From positions 1 to 64,000 of the forward strand of contig NZ_KB899498.1 in NCBI RefSeq assembly GCF_000378245.1: a stretch of DNA of 64,000 nucleotides. The letters are read 5' to 3'. This DNA comes from Aromatoleum toluclasticum ATCC 700605 (lineage in GTDB: Bacteria; Pseudomonadota; Gammaproteobacteria; Burkholderiales; Rhodocyclaceae). The notes under the pieces were generated by a model. It was not told the DNA's origin, made no database searches, and was given only the letters and a program-made list of their open reading frames with translations. A program made the translations under genes and the position numbers. Shown in pieces: positions 32,910 through 40,976 of this stretch. Numbering within the stretch: the stretch's first letter is position 1; the number at the start of each line of letters is the position of its first letter.

Positions 32910-33430
32910 GCCGCTGGTTCCCCTCGCCGATGTTGTCGATCGGCCTGCTGCTGACGTGGCTGACGCTGGTCCAGAGCCTCGAACCGGCGCACTGGCTGCT
33001 GGGCAGCGTGCTGGCCATCCTCGCGCCGATCCTCGCGCGCCCCCTGCAACCGCACAGCTACGCGCGCATCGCCAGGCTGCCTGCATTGTTCCGACTGCTC
33101 GGAATGTCGGCCGTCGAGATCGTGCGCTCGAGCTTCAACGTCGCGCAGATCATCCTTTTCCGCCGCTCCGAGGGCGTGAATTCGCAGTTCATCCGGATAC
33201 CGCTCGACCTGCGCAGCCCGCACGGCCTGGCGCTGCTGTCCTGCCTCATCAACATGACGCCGGGCACCGTATGGGTCGATCTGCTGCCCGAGCGTCACGA
33301 ACTGCTGTTGCACGTGTTCGACCTGCACGACGAGCGCTGGTGGGTCGAAACGATCAAGGCAAGTTACGAGCGGCCCATCATCGAGCTGTTCGAAGCGCCG
33401 CCGAGCTCCGGACAAGGAGGAAAGGCATGA
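32906..33430 (+). CDS. phaE: Cation/proton antiporter subunit E
   Basis: A 174-residue MrpE/PhaE protein: an N-terminal membrane pair (MLSIGLLLTWLTLVQSL), then a cytoplasmic domain with the family signature LLSCLINMTPGTVWVDL. ATG overlaps phaD and the stop overlaps phaF. MrpE is needed for full assembly of the complex. Confidence 0.92.
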   Translation: MSRWFPSPMLSIGLLLTWLTLVQSLEPAHWLLGSVLAILAPILARPLQPHSYARIARLPALFRLLGMSAVEIVRSSFNVAQIILFRRSEGVNSQFIRIPLDLRSPHGLALLSCLINMTPGTVWVDLLPERHELLLHVFDLHDERWWVETIKASYERPIIELFEAPPSSGQGGKA

Positions 33431-33711
33431 CCGTCGGCACCCTGCTGTCCCTGGCGATCGGCTTCGCACTCACCTGCGTCGTGCTGGCGATGCTGCTGTG
33501 TGCCGTGCGTCTGCTCATCGGCCCGTCGGCACACGATCGCGTGCTTGCACTCGACACCCTGTGGATGTGCACCATATTGCTGGCGGTGATGCTCGGCATC
33601 CGCTACGGCAGCCAGATCTATTTCGATGCGGCCCTGATCATCGCCCTGCTCGGCTTCGTGTCGACGATCGCGCTGGCGAAGTTCCTGATGCGCGGCGAGG
33701 TGATCGAATGA
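33427..33711 (+). CDS. phaF: Cation/proton antiporter subunit F
   Basis: A 94-residue protein with three membrane helices of MrpF type (LLIGPSAHDRVLALDTLWM, IALLGFVSTIALAKFLMRG). It is translationally coupled on both sides by 4-bp overlaps, and AGGAGGAAAGGC precedes its ATG. Confidence 0.92.
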   Translation: MTVGTLLSLAIGFALTCVVLAMLLCAVRLLIGPSAHDRVLALDTLWMCTILLAVMLGIRYGSQIYFDAALIIALLGFVSTIALAKFLMRGEVIE

Positions 33712-34097
33712 CTGAACTCGATGCGATGCCCTGGTGGGCAGCGGTGACGGTTTCTTTCCTGCTGGTGCTCGGCGGGCTGATCGCGCTCATCGGAACCCTC
33801 GGCCTGCTGCGCCTCAAGTCCTTCTATCAGCGCATCCATGGGCCCGCGATCACGATCACGCTGGGCACCGGCTGCATCCTGATCGCATCGATGGTGTATT
33901 TCACCGTGGCGCAGTCGCGACTGGTGATCCACGAGATCCTGATCGCCGTATTCGTGCTGATGACCGCGCCTGTGGTCACGATGCTCATCATGCGTGCCGC
34001 GGTGTATCGGACCCCGCGAACCGGCACGGAGTTCGCGGCGCAAGATGACGCCCCGAAGCAAGACCCCAAGCAAGACGAGGATGCCCGACCAACGTAG
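33708..34097 (+). CDS. phaG: Cation/proton antiporter subunit G
   Basis: A 129-residue protein with three membrane helices of MrpG/PhaG type (GLIALIGTLGLLRLKSFYQRIHGP, split at about 22-45; LMTAPVVTMLIMRAA). A hydrophilic Asp/Lys-rich tail of about 25 residues closes the protein. It is the last gene of the pha operon; the LysR gene that follows is convergent. Confidence 0.92.
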   Translation: MTELDAMPWWAAVTVSFLLVLGGLIALIGTLGLLRLKSFYQRIHGPAITITLGTGCILIASMVYFTVAQSRLVIHEILIAVFVLMTAPVVTMLIMRAAVYRTPRTGTEFAAQDDAPKQDPKQDEDARPT

Positions 34098-34169
34098 ATC
34101 GCCCGTGAGCGAGCGCGCGATCGCCGGGCACTGTCCTGCTCACCTACCCCGCAAACCTCGACTTGAATG

Positions 34170-35108
34170 TCATGCAGCGGGTTCGGCGGCAGTGCGTTCG
34201 GCGTCCCAGTACGGCTCGGCGCCAAAACGCTCGAGCAGGAAATCTATGAAGGCGCGGACTTTGACGGGCAAGTGTCTGGTCGGCAAGTAAAGGGCGTAGA
34301 CGTGGCGTTCGACGGGGATGTATTCGGATAGCGCTGCGCATAACCGGCCGGCCTGCAAGTCCCTGCCGATGATGAATGTCGGAAGCAATGCAAGTCCGAG
34401 CCCGCCGAGTACCGCTTGCGACAGGGCTTCATCGTCGTTGATGCGCAAGCGACCGGCAACGGGCACGGCGATTTCACCTCCAGGTCCAGTGAAGCGCCAC
34501 AGACCCTGCTCACCGGAGTGGGTGTAGTCGAGACAGTTGTGGCTGGACAAATCCTGCGGAATTTGTGGCAGTCCGTGGCGCGCGAAATACTCGGGCGTTG
34601 CGCATAACTTGCGCCGCACTGGAGCGAGTTGACGCGCGACGAGAGTCGGGGGCAACTCGTTCGCCACGCGCACCACAACGTCGTAACCCTCTTCCGCGAG
34701 ATCGATGCCACGGTCGGAGATGGTCATGTCGACATCCAGGTCCGGGTAACGGCCAAGGAAGTCGGCAAGGGCGGGCGCAACGTGCAGCGTCCCGAAGGCT
34801 ACCGATGCCGCAACTCGCAGAGTGCCGCGTGGCTCCGCGTGCAAACTGTCCGCAAGTTGCTCGGCCTGGACGATCTCGTCGATGATGCGGTTGCAGTGCT
34901 CGGCGAAAGCAGCTCCGACCTCGGTGACGCTCAAATGTCGGGTGCTACGCTGGAGCAAACGCACGCCGAGCGAGTGTTCCAGCTTTGCCACTGCCTTGCT
35001 CACCGCCGAACGTGACGTACCGAGGCGGCGGGCAGCTCCTGAGAAGCTGCCGCTATCGACCACATGTGCGTATGTCACCATCAGATTCAGATCTTGCATT
35101 CCTCCCAT
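34170..35108 (-). CDS. LysR-family transcriptional regulator
   Basis: A 312-residue regulator. The N-terminal winged helix (about 8-65) includes GSFSGAARRLGTSRSAVSKAVAKLE. An effector-binding domain (about 95-300) follows, with PRGTLRVAASVAFGT and LVARQLAPVRR, typical of the CrgA/DmlR-like subgroup. The ATG at 35108 is preceded by GGAGG at a five-base spacing; a second ATG three codons later sits too close to an SD to be preferred. The target is unknown. It is convergent with phaG and is not divergent from any clear metabolic gene. Confidence 0.9.
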   Translation of the reverse strand: MGGMQDLNLMVTYAHVVDSGSFSGAARRLGTSRSAVSKAVAKLEHSLGVRLLQRSTRHLSVTEVGAAFAEHCNRIIDEIVQAEQLADSLHAEPRGTLRVAASVAFGTLHVAPALADFLGRYPDLDVDMTISDRGIDLAEEGYDVVVRVANELPPTLVARQLAPVRRKLCATPEYFARHGLPQIPQDLSSHNCLDYTHSGEQGLWRFTGPGGEIAVPVAGRLRINDDEALSQAVLGGLGLALLPTFIIGRDLQAGRLCAALSEYIPVERHVYALYLPTRHLPVKVRAFIDFLLERFGAEPYWDAERTAAEPAA

Positions 35109-35212
35109 TGTAGCCTCCGGAGAACTAGACGGGTCTCCGAGAGGACGTTTAGGGCGTGGCAGTAGAACCCCCATGTTTATGCGGGCCGAAAACTCCGGAC
35201 CGACGCTTCGCG

Positions 35213-36097
35213 CTACGACAAAGTGAGGGGCAACTCCAGCCCTTCCCACCAGCCGCTCATCAGTCGTGGAGGCAGCTTTCTCGCCTTCACCTTGGCGCAG
35301 CTTTCCCAGGAGTCGACCGGAACGCTAAGACCAGCGAAGATTCCATGCCCCTTGCCCGCGCGGATTTCCTCGCCGGCAAGGATGCTTTCTCCTGCCCGAA
35401 TCGAGCCGTCAGCGACAATTGCCTCGCCCGCACGGATTCCCCAGCCGGCTTCGAGATGTCGCCCGCATTGAATGGCGCCGCCTGCTTCGATGCCCTGCGT
35501 TGCTCGAATGTCTTCATCGCCGCAAATGTCGAATCCTGCGCGAAGCGTCTTCATGCACGAGATCGAGCGGTGAACGACAAGGCTTCCGCCGGCGAAGGCA
35601 TTGCCGGCGCAATCGACCACGTCGGCACAACAGATATCGCGCCCCGCATGCAGATTCCCGCCGCATGCCACGCTTCCGTTCGCGTCCACACCCCAGCCAA
35701 CGCGCAGGTCGCCTGCGACGCTCACACGCCCCGCTGCATTAAGATGTCCCGCGAGGCGAACGTCGCCTCCGACATCCATTGCACGCCCAACGCGAATGCC
35801 CCCTCCAGCCCGGATCGAGCCGCCAACGCGCACGACGTCACCGACCTCGATATTGCCGCGCACCTCGACCGAGCCGGCATAGACAAAGGCTTCGGCATCG
35901 ATGCTATCGACAACAAGGACCTTGTTTGTCGGGCCGAACTGGTCCATCAGCCAGCAAGCATCGTCAACACGGCCATCGGCGACAAGTTCATCGAGCAGTT
36001 CCTGATAGTTTCCGCCTTCTCCGAAATGTCGAAGAAACCAGCGAAAACCGTCGGCACAGGGGCTTTTTGCGCGAAGGAAATCTCGGCTAAGGTTCAT
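35213..36097 (-). CDS. Hexapeptide-repeat solenoid protein with helical N-terminal module
   Basis: A 294-residue protein with no signal peptide. Residues 1-60 form a helical module (RDFLRAKSPCADGFRWFLRH, ELLDELVADGRVDDACWLM). From about residue 65 to 255 the chain is an almost perfect run of about 30 hexapeptides with a hydrophobic residue at position 2 and mostly small residues at positions 4-5 (SIRAGG, GIRVGR, DVRLAG, DLRVGW, HLEAGW, SIRAGE). This predicts a beta-helix, as in hexapeptide acyltransferases or bactofilin-like polymers. A short C-terminal cap follows. No acyltransferase loop or catalytic His is apparent. Several Cys residues occupy equivalent repeat positions. ATG at 36097 was chosen over TTG at 36109. 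Function not recognised. Confidence 0.75.
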   Translation of the reverse strand: MNLSRDFLRAKSPCADGFRWFLRHFGEGGNYQELLDELVADGRVDDACWLMDQFGPTNKVLVVDSIDAEAFVYAGSVEVRGNIEVGDVVRVGGSIRAGGGIRVGRAMDVGGDVRLAGHLNAAGRVSVAGDLRVGWGVDANGSVACGGNLHAGRDICCADVVDCAGNAFAGGSLVVHRSISCMKTLRAGFDICGDEDIRATQGIEAGGAIQCGRHLEAGWGIRAGEAIVADGSIRAGESILAGEEIRAGKGHGIFAGLSVPVDSWESCAKVKARKLPPRLMSGWWEGLELPLTLS

Positions 36098-36200
36098 CTT
36101 TAGATCCAAACGAATTCAGGTGTGCGGGCTGACCATTCCGGCTGTAGTGAAAGCGCGAAGGTCGTACGACGCACGTCATGGAGTACTGATCTATCCATCA

Positions 36201-37160
36201 CTACTTGACCAGGGTGATCGGGATAGACGTGCGATACAGCACGGCCCATGAAATCGAGCGAGCCATGAGGGCTGCAAACCAGCCAAGGCCACGCGAGGAC
36301 ATGACTATGCGACAGCAATCGACGCTTGCCGCAAGCTGCAGTATTTTCTCGACGGGATCCCCATGTGCGACATGGAATTCGAAGTCAGCTCGTACCGTCT
36401 CAAGTGCGCGCAATGCTGCATCACAAGCCTCGAGGGCCGTTGTTCGCTGGCTGAGACGGGTCCCCGAATTTTTTCCAGCAGACAATCCATCATTGGCCGC
36501 TTGAAGGTTGAGCAAATGGATTCGCGGGGCATTATTAAGCCCATTTGCATATCGAAGTCCGTAATGCAGCGCCCTCAAGGATCCTGCCGAACCATCATAT
36601 GCAATCAATAGGTCGCCGGTCCCCTGAGCGAATCGAGGTGAATGGATTCTCGATTTGACCAACGTTACCGGTATCTCCACTTGACCCAGCACATCCAGGG
36701 CGACGGAGCCGAGCAGCGCGCACCCCACGCTGCCGGTCCCGTCGGCGCCCATGACGACTTCCGCGATTTTCTGCTCACGTATATAGGTAAGGATTACCTC
36801 GTCAGGATTGCCCGCTGCGAGTCTCAAGCGATACGAGGCATCTGCACCTGCGAGAAACTGGCGTGCGATTTCAGTGTCGGCAAGTCCCGCATTCAATAAA
36901 TCATCGTCGTCGCCTGTACAACCAAGGATGGTCTGCACGTTAAGAACGTCGAGACTTGATTCCGCCAAGCGGCCGGCAATGTCAGCTGCAACCCGCAAAG
37001 CCGCAAGGGAGGCGCGTGAGCCGTCTACCGGTGCAAGGACCGTATAGGCAGGAACGGAGTGGGTTTCCTGCCGTCGAATCCGTGTCGTCAGACCAACTAT
37101 GCGCCCGAACGGATCGCGTTCGACGCATTCCCAGCCCCTTTGATCGGCTATTACGTCCAT
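36201..37160 (-). CDS. Universal stress protein, two UspA domains
   Basis: A protein of about 319 residues with an N-terminal extension (about 38 residues) before the first Usp fold (YTVLAPVDGSRASLAALRVA). Domain 1 contains GADGTGSVGCALLGSVALDVL. Domain 2 (about 170-319) starts LLIAYDGSAGSLRAL and ends with SSRGLGWFAALMARSISWAVL, which keeps only part of the ATP-binding pattern. The start is uncertain: ATG at 37160 was chosen, but the frame is open to 37223. It lies 103 bases upstream of the hexapeptide-repeat gene on the same strand, so co-transcription is possible. It differs from the other two Usp proteins of the window. Confidence 0.82.
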   Translation of the reverse strand: MDVIADQRGWECVERDPFGRIVGLTTRIRRQETHSVPAYTVLAPVDGSRASLAALRVAADIAGRLAESSLDVLNVQTILGCTGDDDDLLNAGLADTEIARQFLAGADASYRLRLAAGNPDEVILTYIREQKIAEVVMGADGTGSVGCALLGSVALDVLGQVEIPVTLVKSRIHSPRFAQGTGDLLIAYDGSAGSLRALHYGLRYANGLNNAPRIHLLNLQAANDGLSAGKNSGTRLSQRTTALEACDAALRALETVRADFEFHVAHGDPVEKILQLAASVDCCRIVMSSRGLGWFAALMARSISWAVLYRTSIPITLVK

Positions 37161-37661
37161 ATCGATGCATTTCCACCAAAACCTGAAACGGGTTCGTTTG
37201 GTGGTGCGTCGTCCCTCGATCAATGCCTGCGATTCGATGATCTTGTCGCAGGCGCTCGATCCGACGAAGAAGAAGGCACCAAAACCGACGTAATCGTAGG
37301 CTACGGACCCTCGAGTGATAAGCTCTCAACGAAGAATCATGTTGTTGCCTCTAGGGAGACAATATCGGGACGTGTAGTCGATTGAATGCAGTTCATCAAG
37401 ACGAATTCGAGGGACACGGTTTTGGGGTGAAGGGGAAGAGCCCATGGTCCGCGGCCGGAATTTCCACGAACTCTGCGTTCATGTCGCGCTCGCTCGTCGT
37501 GAGGAGATGCCGGAAATGCATGACCGAAATTCGCGGCCGCAACGATCAGTTAATTGTAGAATTTCAGGAAACAGAAACGGGCAAAAGCGCCTACTTATCA
37601 AACTAATTCAGTTTGCTTAACATATGCGTGAAGGGTTGGGGTGAGGGCGTAGGAGGGGCGA

Positions 37662-37919
37662 ATGTCAGGCAAGCGGTTTTGTCTCGCAGATAAGGGTCTT
37701 GGCGGGGTGATATCTCCTGTCGCGTCGAGCGAGGTTGAAGAGAGGGAGAAAAGAATATTGTTCGGGGAGCACGAATTCGTGACGTCGAACAACACACTTT
37801 TTGACGCGCACCCGGCGCCAGATTCTGACAAGAGTGACACCCGCGACGTCGTTTCTCAGCGCACTGCATTCCTCGACCGCCGCACCGACGTATGGGTGAA
37901 GCGCCCGGCACAGGTCTGA
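37662..37919 (+). CDS. Possible small protein, unknown
   Basis: An 85-residue ORF whose ATG is preceded by AGGAGGGG at good spacing. The protein is hydrophilic, has no membrane segment and matches no family I recognise. Base composition is less GC-rich than the genes around it. It may be the remnant of a larger gene or a chance ORF. Confidence 0.3.
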   Translation: MSGKRFCLADKGLGGVISPVASSEVEEREKRILFGEHEFVTSNNTLFDAHPAPDSDKSDTRDVVSQRTAFLDRRTDVWVKRPAQV

Positions 37920-37953
37920 TTTGATGAATCGCTGCGAAGTGAAGGAGACAGGG

Positions 37954-38163
37954 ATGAGACAGGTAGATGCAGATTCTGTAACCCACGACAGCTCTCGCCT
38001 AATTCTGATGGCCGTGAGACCCAGCGCGCGATTTCATCGGCTCGGAGGCATCGACAGCCTGCTATTGCTGTATCCAGCGCGGGATCCACTTGCGCATCAA
38101 TCCCGCTTTGATAGGTTTGGTAATTGTCGGACTGAGGGCGGAAGTCCTGGTGAAGCTGCTTGA
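37954..38163 (+). CDS. Possible small protein or gene remnant, unknown
   Basis: A 69-residue ORF starting 34 bases after the previous one, with AAGGAGACAGGG before its ATG. It contains one hydrophobic run (LGGIDSLLLLY) but no known motif. The tandem position behind another small ORF with a good SD is the only support. Confidence 0.27.
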   Translation: MRQVDADSVTHDSSRLILMAVRPSARFHRLGGIDSLLLLYPARDPLAHQSRFDRFGNCRTEGGSPGEAA

Positions 38164-38371
38164 CGCCGAAGGCTAATTGGAAAATAAAGCGGAGGCCACT
38201 GACCGAATATGCCGTTTTTTGCGGCGATTTCACTTTGGCGACGGGGAAAAAGTTCGATAGGATGTATCCGGAAATCGCCGTCGACTCCGCTCCGTAAGCA
38301 GTCACCGCGTCGCAAATCGCATGAATCGCACCGGGTTTCGCGGAGGCTCCAACTCTTGAGAAGATGGAGCC

Positions 38372-38692
38372 ATGAAGAAGACAACGAAGTTCTCCCCCGA
38401 AGTGCGCGAGCGCGCCGTGCGCATGGTGTTCGAGCAGCGCGGCGAGCACGGATCACAGTGGGCGGCGATCGAGTCGATCGCCGGCAAGATCGGCTGCAGC
38501 GCGCAGACGCTGTCGAACTGGGTTCGGCGGTACGAGCGCGACACTGGGCAGCGTGACGGGGTCATCACCGCGGAGGCGGCCCGCGTCAAGGAACTCGAGC
38601 GCGAGGTGCGTGAGCTGAAGAAGGCCAACGAGATCCTGCGCCTGGCCAGCGCGTATTTCGCGCAGGCGGAGCTCGACCGCCGCAACAAGTGA
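38372..38692 (+). CDS. IS3-family transposase subunit OrfA
   Basis: A 106-residue HTH protein of transposase_8 type ([34 protein letters not shown]) with a C-terminal leucine-zipper-like coiled coil ([20 protein letters not shown]). OrfB starts in the overlapping -1 frame, the arrangement that allows frameshifted OrfAB production. The frame itself is intact. Confidence 0.92.
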   Translation: MKKTTKFSPEVRERAVRMVFEQRGEHGSQWAAIESIAGKIGCSAQTLSNWVRRYERDTGQRDGVITAEAARVKELEREVRELKKANEILRLASAYFAQAELDRRNK

Positions 38693-39299
38693 TGAACGGT
38701 TTCATCGACACGCACCGCGAGCGCTTCGGGGTCGAGCCGATCTGCAGAGTTCTGCAAGTCGCCCCGTCCGGTTATCGACGCGCCGTGGCTCGCCGCCGCG
38801 ATCCGGCCTTGCGCTGTGAGCGGGCTCGTCGCGACGAGGTGCTGGCTACCCACGTTGAGGGGATCTGGCAGGCGAATTTGCAGGTGTATGGAGCGCGCAA
38901 GGTGTGGCGACAGTTGCAGCGCGAGGGCATCGAGGTCGCCCGCTGTACCGTCGAGCGGCTGATGCGGGCCCAAGGGCTGCGTGGTGCGATGCGAGGCAAG
39001 GCGGTACGGACTACTCGGCCCGATCGAGCAGCCCCCTGTCCGCTCGATCGCGTCAATCGACAGTTCGCCGCGCAGCGCCCGAACCAGCTTTGGGTCTCCG
39101 ACTTCACGGATGTCTCGACCTGGCAAGGTTTCGTGTACGTCGCCTTCGTTATCGACGTCTTCGCCCGCTACATCGTGGGCTGGCGCGTCAGCCGATCCAT
39201 GAACACCGAATTCGTCCTCGACGCCCTGGAGCAGGCCCTGTGGGCGCGCCAACCCGAACGCAACGCCTTGATCCACCACAGCGACAGTAAGAATATAAG

Positions 39300-39560
39300 G
39301 GCCAGTTGTTCCTGGTGGTCTGACCCTCACAGCGATCGACCAATAGGGCTGACCGGTGCTGCAGGTGTTCCAGGTAGCCTGACTCACACTCAGATCGACC
39401 TTGTGTCTTTCCCCGGACCTGTCGGCCGCCTGGGAACATCATGCAGCGAGGCTGCGCCTCGCCGATGCGTGTGACCCGAGAAGGGCCTGACATCCTGTCA
39501 CGTTACTGTCCTGTCCAGGTGTTCGGTCGTGGCCAAGCCGTGCTCATGCCAATCAAGCTT
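39300..39560 (+). ncRNA. Candidate IS110 bridge RNA region
   Basis: The non-coding part of the element contains two related 35-base segments, 39307-39341 and 39366-39400. They match at 27 of 35 positions and share TGTTCC, CTGAC and GATCGACC blocks. IS110 bridge RNAs have similar target-binding and donor-binding loops, in this order. The first segment contains CACAGCGA (39328-39335), identical to the eight bases just left of the insertion junction (39277-39284). The exact RNA ends and fold were not computed. Confidence 0.55.
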
Positions 39561-39571
39561 GGAGACCGATC

Positions 39572-40651
39572 ATGCAGGATGGTCAGCAAGACGGCGCACG
39601 CGTGGTGGGTGGCGTCGATACACACAAGGATCTTCATGTTGCTTCGGTGGTCGATGAGCATGATCGCGTTCTCGGAAACCAGTGTTTTGCAACGACGCGT
39701 CAAGGCTACCGACAGATGCTGCAATGGATGCGATCCTTCGGCACACTCGAGCGGGTCGAAGTTGAGTCGACAGGCACCTATGGTGCTGGCCTGCTGCGCC
39801 ACCTGCAAGCTGCGGGGGTGAAGGTGCTCGAAGTCACCGCACCCGATAAGCAAGATCGCCGTCGTCGTGGCAAAGACGATGATATCGATGCCCAGAATGC
39901 GGCTCACGCGGCGTTCGCCGGCAGGCGGACGGTCGCGCCAAAGACCCGCGACGGAATGATCGAATCGTTGCGCGTATTGAAAGCCTGTCGCAAGACCGCG
40001 GTGGCCGCACGCCGAGTGGCCTTGCAGCTGATTCACAATACCATCGTCTGCGCCCCCGATGAGTTGCGTGACGTATTACGCAAGCTGACTCGCATGCAGC
40101 TTATCCGCACACTTGCGGGCTGGAGGCCTGACCTGTCCGATTATCGCAATGTGTCGTCTGCATACCGCATTGCATTGAAGTCTCTTGCGCGCCGCTACCT
40201 TGAACTGCACGACGAAATTGCCGACCTGGATTCCATGATCGGCGCCATCGTTGAAGAACTCGCACCAGAGCTCGTAGCTCGAAATTCGATCGGTCACGAG
40301 TCCGCCGCGCAGCTTCTGCTGACAGCCGGAGACAATGTCGATCGTATTGGCTCGGAGGCAAGCTTCGCCGCGTTATGCGGTGTGAGCCCCGTCCCCGCGT
40401 CATCTGGACAGGTCACTCGCCACCGATTAAATCGAGGCGGCGATCGCGCTGCCAACAGCGCACTGCACATCATCGCTATCGGCCGGCTTCGAACTGATCC
40501 TCGCACCAAGGACTATGTTGCCCGCCGCATTGCCGAGGGCCATTCAAAGCTTGAAGCCATCAGATGCCTGAAGCGGTACATCGCCCGGGAAGTCTATACA
40601 CTCCTTCAACGACGGAACCTTGAGATCAACCGAACCCGGATTTCGGCTTGA
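39572..40651 (+). CDS. tnp: IS110-family transposase (DEDD recombinase)
   Basis: A 359-residue recombinase. The N-terminal RuvC-like DEDD domain has GGVDTHKDLH, VESTGTYG and GKDDDIDAQNAA. A helical middle precedes the C-terminal Transposase_20 domain with GVSPVPASSGQ (candidate catalytic Ser) and RGGDRAANSALHIIA. It appears complete and functional. It directs RNA-guided insertion, here into a conserved position of an IS3 transposase gene. Confidence 0.93.
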   Translation: MQDGQQDGARVVGGVDTHKDLHVASVVDEHDRVLGNQCFATTRQGYRQMLQWMRSFGTLERVEVESTGTYGAGLLRHLQAAGVKVLEVTAPDKQDRRRRGKDDDIDAQNAAHAAFAGRRTVAPKTRDGMIESLRVLKACRKTAVAARRVALQLIHNTIVCAPDELRDVLRKLTRMQLIRTLAGWRPDLSDYRNVSSAYRIALKSLARRYLELHDEIADLDSMIGAIVEELAPELVARNSIGHESAAQLLLTAGDNVDRIGSEASFAALCGVSPVPASSGQVTRHRLNRGGDRAANSALHIIAIGRLRTDPRTKDYVARRIAEGHSKLEAIRCLKRYIAREVYTLLQRRNLEINRTRISA

Positions 40652-40976
40652 CAAACAGAAGGGCGTCCGGGGAAGCCAGTATGCCAGCCACGCTTATCAG
40701 GCCCACCTGGCCGCATACGGCATGAGGGGATCGATGTCGCGCAAGGGTAACTGCTGGGACAACGCCCCGACCGAGAGCTTCTTCAACAGCCTGAAGAACG
40801 AGCGCGTTCATGGCGCAGCCTACGCGAATCGCAGTGAGGCCACGAGCGATCTATTCCAGTACATCGCCGTATTTTACAACCGGAGCCGCCTCCACTCCAC
40901 CTTGGGATATCTGTCGCCGACCATGTTCCTGCAGAACTGGATCGAACGACAGGATCAGCAAGAAATGGCAGCATGA

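Larger units (their letters stand above)
37161..38321. other. Low-information region with no recognised gene
   Basis: About 1.1 kb of lower-GC DNA between the Usp gene and the IS3 element. No conserved protein is visible on either strand. Two short plus-strand ORFs with good ribosome-binding sites are listed separately. The rest looks like decayed intergenic DNA beside an insertion hot spot. Confidence 0.5.
39286..40667 (+). mobile_element. IS110-family insertion sequence, about 1,382 bp
   Basis: The boundaries are deduced from exact restoration of the IS3 orfB reading frame; they could shift by a base or two. There are no long terminal inverted repeats and no target duplication, as expected for IS110. 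About 285 bp of non-coding DNA precede the single transposase gene and only about 16 bp follow it. This is the layout of IS110-group elements that carry a bridge RNA at the 5' end. Confidence 0.85.
38689..40976 (+). pseudogene. IS3-family transposase OrfB, interrupted by IS110 insertion
   Basis: The first 199 codons (38689-39285) contain the HTH_21 region and the start of the rve integrase core: first catalytic Asp in LWVSDFTDV, second in IHHSD. The last 102 codons (40668-40976) give RGSQYASHAYQ and the catalytic Glu in NAPTESFFNSLKNE, then YNRSRLHSTLGYLSP. Joining GAC at 39283-39285 to CGG at 40668-40670 restores the family motif HHSDRGSQY in frame, so the insertion removed nothing. Transposition by this copy is abolished. 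Confidence 0.88.

Noticed and set aside
35156-36103. Plus-strand ORF opposite the hexapeptide-repeat gene
   Set aside because: It is the antisense of the repeat; the minus strand shows a precise six-residue register with better start context.
37856-38449. Minus-strand ORF of 197 codons overlapping the IS3 left end
   Set aside because: It runs through the IS3 left end and orfA in antisense, with no motif.
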